Below are positions 6,662 through 10,281 of a DNA stretch of 10,281 nt, piece after piece. A model generated the notes under the pieces. It was not told the DNA's origin and ran no database searches. It saw only the letters and a list, made by a program, of their open reading frames with translations. Made by a program: the position numbers and the translations under genes. Source of the stretch: Patescibacteria group bacterium. Its GTDB lineage: Bacteria; Patescibacteriota; Patescibacteriia; 2-12-FULL-60-25. Location of the stretch: positions 1 to 10,281 of the forward strand of contig JAHJFW010000047.1 in the NCBI GenBank assembly GCA_018824765.1. Reading direction: 5' to 3'. How positions within the stretch are numbered: the stretch's first letter is position 1; every line of letters begins with the position of its first letter.

Positions 6662-7360
6662 CTATTCCGGAAGCCTGGCGCCGTATTCTACCTTGGGCGA
6701 TTTGTCAGACTGCCGAACAACATGAATTTCCTTGAAAGGCACGTTCTGCGACTGCATCTCGTCCCAGATACAAGCCGCTACTGCGTTCGAATCCATGAAT
6801 CCGCTGGTGTCGCGGCCACGGCCGTCCCAAAAAGGTGTTGCCATGCCGCCGGGGTTGGCGAGAAGGACACGCGATCCCGGAATGAGCGACGGTAGCTCTT
6901 GGCCGAGCGTGCGCGCGAGTTGCGCTTTTGCCGCTTTGTTCGTGCCGTAGAGACCTTCATTTGTCCGAACGCGGAAAGAGCTGCTCGATGCGACGACGAT
7001 GAGAAACACCGGCCGTCCCAACTCTCGATTTTTTTGCAGAATCGGGACAAGAAACGAAACCGGTCCTTCGAGATGATTGCGGCAGATCGAGCGAATATCC
7101 CCTCGCGAAAGACCGATGATCGGCCCCTCCTGATAAGCGCCGGCCGTCCAGACGATGAGATCGAAGGCTTTCGACAGCTCTCGAGGAGCTCCGTCCTCCA
7201 AATCCAGCAGGAAACCCGCGGCAAGTCCTTCGACCACGATGGAGCACGCGCACGATGTACGACCTGCAACAGTAATTGCCCATCCTTCTTTCAAGGCTAT
7301 CTTGGCCATAGAAAGACCGAGGCCTTTTGTTCCTCCAAGAAAAAGAGCTTCAAGATCCAT
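6662..7360 (-). CDS. Classical short-chain dehydrogenase/reductase (SDR)
   Basis: The 232-residue protein has the complete classical SDR set: cofactor loop GGTKGLG (9-15), an AGR at the end of strand 2 (32-34) that tends to go with NADP preference, TAGA (72-75) replacing NNAG, a catalytic serine within SSSS (125-128), YGTNK (138-142) with Tyr138 and Lys142, and PGGMATPF (170-177) after the active site. It reduces a carbonyl or oxidises an alcohol in the cytosol. The start is set by AAGGAGAA 5 bases before the ATG at 7360; the longer reading frame up to 7408 begins inside the TTGACA promoter box and is rejected. It has its own promoter and terminator and lies between the FAD oxidoreductase and the heptose operon. 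A role in reducing a keto-sugar intermediate made by the neighbouring radical SAM or FAD enzyme is a reasonable inference, but not shown by the sequence. Confidence 0.9.
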   Translation of the reverse strand: MDLEALFLGGTKGLGLSMAKIALKEGWAITVAGRTSCACSIVVEGLAAGFLLDLEDGAPRELSKAFDLIVWTAGAYQEGPIIGLSRGDIRSICRNHLEGPVSFLVPILQKNRELGRPVFLIVVASSSSFRVRTNEGLYGTNKAAKAQLARTLGQELPSLIPGSRVLLANPGGMATPFWDGRGRDTSGFMDSNAVAACIWDEMQSQNVPFKEIHVVRQSDKSPKVEYGARLPE

Positions 7361-7365
7361 TTCGC

Positions 7366-7373
7366 TTCTCCTT
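7366..7373 (-). promoter_or_regulatory. Ribosome binding site that decides the SDR start
   Basis: AAGGAGAA on the minus strand lies 5 bases before the ATG at 7360 and so selects the MDLEALF start over the longer open frame. Confidence 0.85.
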
Positions 7374-7380
7374 CGCAGCC

Positions 7381-7408
7381 ACGATAACAAAAAAGAGCAA
7401 TGTGTCAA
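7381..7408 (-). promoter_or_regulatory. sigma70-type promoter of the SDR gene
   Basis: A consensus -35 box TTGACA (7408-7403) is followed after 16 bases by TATCGT (7386-7381), a moderate -10 match. The spacer contains TTGCTCTTTTTT. The -35 box is one base beyond the T-tract of the FAD gene terminator. Confidence 0.65.
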
Positions 7409-7409
7409 G

Positions 7410-7440
7410 AAAAAGCCCCGACAAGTATTTCTGCCGGGGC
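7410..7440 (-). terminator. Intrinsic terminator of the FAD oxidoreductase gene
   Basis: The minus strand has GCCCCGGCA, an 8-base loop, TGTCGGGGC and five T. The nine-pair stem contains one G-U pair. It begins 7 bases after the stop codon of the FAD gene. Confidence 0.9.
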
Positions 7441-7447
7441 ACTGAAG

Positions 7448-8611
7448 TCAGTTTGGGACCCAAGGAAAAGGTGCGATTTCCGGACGCGGAAATTCTGCGA
7501 TCTCTCGCTCTATTCCGGTGTGGCTGGACAGAAATGGGAGATAGCCCATGACGCGCTCGACCATTCGAGGCACCAGAACGAGCTTTGTAGGCCACGCGGT
7601 TACTACGTTGCCCTCCTTGAAAACAGCCACGTCTGCACAGCGTCCTCCGCTTTCAGTCGCACATTCGGCGCGTTTTGCGGTGTAGACCGATACCGAGAAT
7701 TTCGGAAAATTGAAACCCGGAAGCGCCGCGGCAATCTCCCCCAATGCAAGTTGCGCGAACCGCTCGCTCGCTTCCGGATCGATCCGCTCGCTCGCGAACT
7801 GCCATACCGCATCGTTGTTAGACAGGCGATGAGTCGTAATCACCGCTTTTGCTTGCGTACCCTCCAGACAAACGCCGTTCAGATCCGGCAAATCCCCACG
7901 AAGCACTAGGATCTGGAGCGGCAATAGCAGCATCGCCTTTTCTGGCAAGCCGCAGATTTTGCGAAGCGCCGCGTTTCCTTCGCCTGCTGTCAGGACGACG
8001 AATTCCGACTTGAGCGTTTTTATGTAGCCGTTCGATCCACTCAAGTGAACCGCGATCACGGTATTTCGCGAGGATAGTTCAACTCGCGCAACATCCGCCC
8101 TGATCACAAACGGACGGTTCCTCTCGAAAAGCGCGGAAACGAGACTGGACGGATCAATAACTTGCTCATCGATCTGATATACGTCTCCTGACGCGCCACG
8201 CAAAACATCCGGCAACGACGTGTACGCGACTTTCTTTATCTCCGATCGGATGCCGAAACGCGCTCCGAACGAACCGACGAAAGAAGCGAATGACGATGTG
8301 CGCCAAAAGTAACACGAGTCGCTACGTCGACTTACTGAACTGAGATCCGGTTCACGATCTCCGGACAGGCACTCTCTCCAAACCCGAGTCATGGATCCGA
8401 GCGCTTTCACGAACGTGCCCGGACGCGCTACGAGAGCGTGTTTCATGCCTCCATGAAGGATGCCCTGCGATGCGATCGTCTGGCCTTTGCCGAGAGAGTC
8501 GGATTCCACCAAAACTGCGGAATGCCCCTTACGACGAAGTTCGTCGAGGAGCCACAGTCCGGCGCTTCCGCCTCCGATCACCAGTACATCGAGTGGAATT
8601 GTAATGGACAT
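7448..8611 (-). CDS. FAD-dependent oxidoreductase (DAO/GlpD-like fold)
   Basis: The 387-residue protein begins with the FAD Rossmann loop VIGGGSAGLW (11-20), an acidic residue at the end of strand 2 (LVES, Glu36), then GQTIASQGILHGGMKHA (43-59), which resembles the isoalloxazine-contact region of the D-amino-acid oxidase/glycerol-3-phosphate dehydrogenase/L-2-hydroxyglutarate oxidase family. A second FAD contact, FVVLTAGEGNAALRKICGL, lies in the middle of the protein, and the C-terminal part has a WPTKLVLVPRMV segment of the type that closes the FAD site. Such enzymes oxidise an amine or secondary alcohol. No signal peptide is seen. AAGGAGAA 3-4 bases before the ATG fixes the start. Upstream lie two overlapping hairpins and a palindromic repeat. 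Its position between a twitch-like radical SAM gene and an SDR suggests the three act on the same, probably sugar, intermediate; the substrate is unknown. Confidence 0.87.
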   Translation of the reverse strand: MSITIPLDVLVIGGGSAGLWLLDELRRKGHSAVLVESDSLGKGQTIASQGILHGGMKHALVARPGTFVKALGSMTRVWRECLSGDREPDLSSVSRRSDSCYFWRTSSFASFVGSFGARFGIRSEIKKVAYTSLPDVLRGASGDVYQIDEQVIDPSSLVSALFERNRPFVIRADVARVELSSRNTVIAVHLSGSNGYIKTLKSEFVVLTAGEGNAALRKICGLPEKAMLLLPLQILVLRGDLPDLNGVCLEGTQAKAVITTHRLSNNDAVWQFASERIDPEASERFAQLALGEIAAALPGFNFPKFSVSVYTAKRAECATESGGRCADVAVFKEGNVVTAWPTKLVLVPRMVERVMGYLPFLSSHTGIEREIAEFPRPEIAPFPWVPN

Positions 8612-8613
8612 GC

Positions 8614-8654
8614 GTTCTCCTTGGAGAGAACTACAAAAACTTTTTTTGTAGTTC
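8614..8654 (-). promoter_or_regulatory. Overlapping hairpins in the leader of the FAD gene
   Basis: A perfect 12-base inverted repeat (GAACTACAAAAA at 8628-8639 with its complement at 8643-8654, 3-base loop) is followed on the minus strand by GTTCTC (8631-8626) pairing with GAGAAC (8619-8614) around a 6-base loop. The second hairpin covers most of the AAGGAGAA ribosome binding site. The two share bases 8628-8631, so they cannot both form completely. I see no convincing -10/-35 pair for this gene. Confidence 0.55.
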
Positions 8655-8660
8655 CTTATT

Positions 8661-8743
8661 TGTCATTCCAGTTAAGGCTGGAAACCGGGTGGACGGATAA
8701 TTTTTCCTTTTATTTCTGGATTCCCGCCTCCGCAGGAATGACA
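8661..8743. repeat. Palindromic MITE-like repeat, copy B
   Basis: This 83-base element is bounded by TGTCAT and ATGACA and contains the arm CCTGCGGAGGCGGG near its right end. Read on the minus strand it lines up with copy A (3856-3939): TGTCAT, the GCGGAGGC hairpin, ATCCAGAA, an A/T-rich middle, and the TTCCAG..CTGGAA hairpin. So the copies lie in opposite orientation. The left arm has diverged where copy A keeps GGATTCCAG. It sits in the 215-base gap between the radical SAM and FAD genes, flanked by a terminator and the leader hairpins. Confidence 0.8.
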
Positions 8744-8777
8744 TTGGGGAAAAGCTCTTAATCTGTAGCACATATCT

Positions 8778-8808
8778 AAAAAAAAATCACCCCGCGAGTC
8801 GAGGTGAT
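8778..8808 (-). terminator. Intrinsic terminator of the radical SAM/SPASM gene
   Basis: The minus strand reads ATCACC, an 11-base loop, GGTGAT, then a run of T that extends to 8778. It lies about 18 bases after the stop codon. Confidence 0.8.
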
Positions 8809-8826
8809 GGAAGAAGCGACTGATCG

Positions 8827-10065
8827 TCACTTGATGAAGTTGACATTCGGATCCGGATTCATTAGTTGCCAGAGATACACGTTTGGCATATCCATCTGGC
8901 AACCCTTCATGCACTTGCTGACGTCGAGCCCGCCTTCTGCCGGCGGTTTGCGCGTGAACTCCCAGTTGGCACGCCTTCGATCGCCGCGCCAAATGTCTGC
9001 AAACAAGTGATCGTTCACATTCCCGAAACGGAACCGATGATCGCCGATTTCCTTACCATTCTCGACGCGACCGATGTAAGCCGAACATCCCCAAACTTCT
9101 CCATCAGCTTCGATGTAAGCCCAGTGGTATGGTGTCGAGTAGCATGTGCCATACCCGCGGCACTCAGTTTCTTGCTGGCGCATAGCTTGTCTACGGATCG
9201 TCACCTCAAATTCGTCAGTCTCAAGCGCCCCCAAGTCATTGAAGAGCCGTTCCCAGGTTTCGCTGTCGGCGTAACTCACATTCTGGTACATGCTCGATCT
9301 GGTTTCCCCGAGCTCGACCGTATGTTGCTTGAATGGCTTCACCGCGAGATTGTCCATTCCGATGTCACGCAGCGTTTTCGCGAGAGGAACTACGGTGTGG
9401 ATGTTCGACGGCATATCCTCGAGCATGAGCGACCTTCGTCGCCGGCCGCGAGTCTCCGGAACCACCACGATTTGGCCGAGCAGCTTCACGCCGCTTCCGA
9501 GTTTTTCTCGAATCTTCACGGCTTCGGCAAGGTTGCGAAGCACGGTTTCGAAGTCTCCTTGCTTGGCATTATGGATCTTGACGTAGGTCTCGGCGTCACC
9601 GGCGTTGATGGACGTACGAATCCACCGCAAGCGCTCGGCCTCAAAAGCCTTGATGCACCTTTCCGGCGTCATTAGCACGGAATTGGTCGTGATTGCTGTG
9701 TCGAGTCTGGCGGTGTCTGCCGCAAGGATTACGTCCGCGAGGTTTTTCTTGGTCGTCGGGTCCTTGTACAGGAACGGCTCACCCGCGCCAGCAAACATCA
9801 CGCTCAGCACGCCGTTCTCGGCCATGTCGTGCAATGTCCGTTCCAGCACCTCGAAACGCAGTCGTGGTGCGTCTGTGCGGTCGAGCATGTAGTCCACGCT
9901 ACAAAACGTGCACTCGTGATTGCACACGCCGAACGGAGAAATCTCCATGTAGATCGGAAAGATGTCCTTAGCTGTCTCCCAACTGTCTTTGTCCGCCAAC
10001 CAGCGGGCAAGTCGAGTCGGGTGCATATCGAGCTTCTGCCCGTCTATTCTGGTTGTATCACTCAT
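8827..10065 (-). CDS. Radical SAM enzyme with reduced SPASM/twitch-type C-terminus
   Basis: The 412-residue protein binds its radical SAM cluster through FGVCNHECTFC, with Cys48, Cys52 and Cys55, and has the SAM-contact FAGAGEPF (91-98). The C-terminal part shows Cys308-X13-Gly-X4-Cys327, the first half of the SPASM pattern, then FGNVNDHLFADIW (348-359) and CMKGC (Cys385, Cys389). The CX2C part of a full SPASM domain is missing, so one auxiliary cluster, as in twitch enzymes such as BtrN and AprD4, is more likely than two. Cys302 is an extra candidate ligand. Those relatives dehydrogenate or deoxygenate sugar-like rings, which would suit a polysaccharide locus; peptide maturases are the other main family, but no small precursor peptide is visible. 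The gene has a promoter, a GAAAGG site before the ATG (itself in a short GAAAG/CTTTC hairpin) and a terminator, so it is a separate unit. Confidence 0.9.
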   Translation of the reverse strand: MSDTTRIDGQKLDMHPTRLARWLADKDSWETAKDIFPIYMEISPFGVCNHECTFCSVDYMLDRTDAPRLRFEVLERTLHDMAENGVLSVMFAGAGEPFLYKDPTTKKNLADVILAADTARLDTAITTNSVLMTPERCIKAFEAERLRWIRTSINAGDAETYVKIHNAKQGDFETVLRNLAEAVKIREKLGSGVKLLGQIVVVPETRGRRRRSLMLEDMPSNIHTVVPLAKTLRDIGMDNLAVKPFKQHTVELGETRSSMYQNVSYADSETWERLFNDLGALETDEFEVTIRRQAMRQQETECRGYGTCYSTPYHWAYIEADGEVWGCSAYIGRVENGKEIGDHRFRFGNVNDHLFADIWRGDRRRANWEFTRKPPAEGGLDVSKCMKGCQMDMPNVYLWQLMNPDPNVNFIK

Positions 10066-10115
10066 TGAAAGAACGCCTTTCTGCTAACGGTCGAGTTTTG
10101 ACCTGTAGCTAAGCG

Positions 10116-10144
10116 ACGTTATGAAAAATTTCGCACCTTGTCAA
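10116..10144 (-). promoter_or_regulatory. sigma70-type promoter of the radical SAM/SPASM gene
   Basis: TTGACA (10144-10139) and TAACGT (10121-10116) lie 17 bases apart on the minus strand, with a T-run at the end of the spacer. The -35 box overlaps the TGA stop of the phosphatase gene. The -10 match is weak; the shifted CATAAC is an alternative. Confidence 0.55.
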
Positions 10145-10281
10145 GAAATACGGTTAAAAATTTCTTGAACCGCGGCATCAAGATTAGGAGCGCATATGGC
10201 ATCCGGTCGCGGGTCTCCGATGTAAATCTGTAAAGCTCCATTTGAACGTTTTCCCGCTTGAATATCCGTATCCGAATCGCC
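10141..10281 (-). CDS. HAD-superfamily phosphatase, C-terminal end (GmhB-like)
   Basis: Only the last 46 codons are in the window; the gene starts beyond position 10281. The visible part begins with GDSDTDIQAGKRSNG, HAD motif IV (GDSxxDxxxG), whose aspartates hold the magnesium ion, followed by a beta strand (LQIYIG) and a C-terminal helix ending in NRIS and TGA. This layout is that of the HAD-IIIA group that includes D-glycero-D-manno-heptose-1,7-bisphosphate 7-phosphatase (GmhB) and histidinol phosphatase. The neighbouring isomerase, kinase and nucleotidyltransferase genes make GmhB the best functional guess: removal of the C7 phosphate from heptose 1,7-bisphosphate. The stop overlaps the promoter of the radical SAM gene and no terminator is seen after it, so some read-through is possible. 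Confidence 0.75.
   Translation of the reverse strand, partial: GDSDTDIQAGKRSNGALQIYIGDPRPDAICAPNLDAAVQEIFNRIS

Noticed and set aside
7361..7408. Longer N-terminus for the SDR
   Set aside because: The TTG start is inside the TTGACA promoter box; the strong ribosome site serves the ATG at 7360 and SDRs begin close to the GGTKGLG loop.
8866..9675. A 269-codon open frame on the plus strand
   Set aside because: It lies fully antisense to the radical SAM/SPASM gene, whose protein has intact motifs; the plus-strand translation shows no recognisable domain and no promoter or ribosome site of note.

Overview
The window holds ten genes or gene parts, all on the minus strand, so the biology reads from right to left. 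Together they look like part of a surface-polysaccharide (LPS, capsule or S-layer glycan) locus built around activation of a heptose-like sugar, plus several redox and radical enzymes that could modify the sugar or a lipid. The organism is bacterial and uses the standard code, because TGA ends several genes. Promoters are sigma70-like with T-rich spacers, some transcripts look almost leaderless, and the UDP-sugar dehydrogenase is stripped down. These traits fit an uncultured lineage such as Patescibacteria/Peregrinibacteria, but heptose genes would rather suggest an outer membrane, so I hold the taxonomic guess loosely.

Right part (10281 to 6662): the C-terminus of a HAD phosphatase (GmhB-like), a radical SAM enzyme with a reduced SPASM/twitch-type C-terminus, an FAD-dependent oxidoreductase and a classical SDR. 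Each of the last three is a separate unit: the radical SAM and SDR genes have recognisable promoters, and the radical SAM and FAD genes end in clear intrinsic terminators. The gap upstream of the FAD gene holds a MITE-like palindromic repeat and two overlapping hairpins that could switch access to its ribosome binding site.

Middle part (6625 to 3973): a compact three-gene operon encoding a nucleotidyltransferase-kinase fusion (HldE functions in the order opposite to E. coli HldE), a GmhA-like SIS isomerase, and a second stand-alone RfaE2/HldE-type nucleotidyltransferase. With the HAD phosphatase these cover the steps sedoheptulose-7-P to heptose-7-P to heptose-1,7-bisP to heptose-1-P to NDP-heptose, or an analogous sugar route. 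A second copy of the palindromic repeat follows this operon.

Left part (3822 to 1): a large B12-binding-type radical SAM protein with its own terminator, then an apparent operon of a family 2 glycosyltransferase, a minimal UDP-glucose/GDP-mannose dehydrogenase and a GalE-like epimerase cut by the window edge.

The most interesting points are the association of a twitch-like radical SAM enzyme, an SDR and an FAD oxidoreductase with heptose activation genes; the swapped fusion order and the paralogous nucleotidyltransferase; and a repeated layout in which the T-tract of a terminator runs into the -35 box of the next promoter. No gap longer than 300 bases lacks a gene. I see no rRNA, tRNA, CRISPR array or transposase gene.
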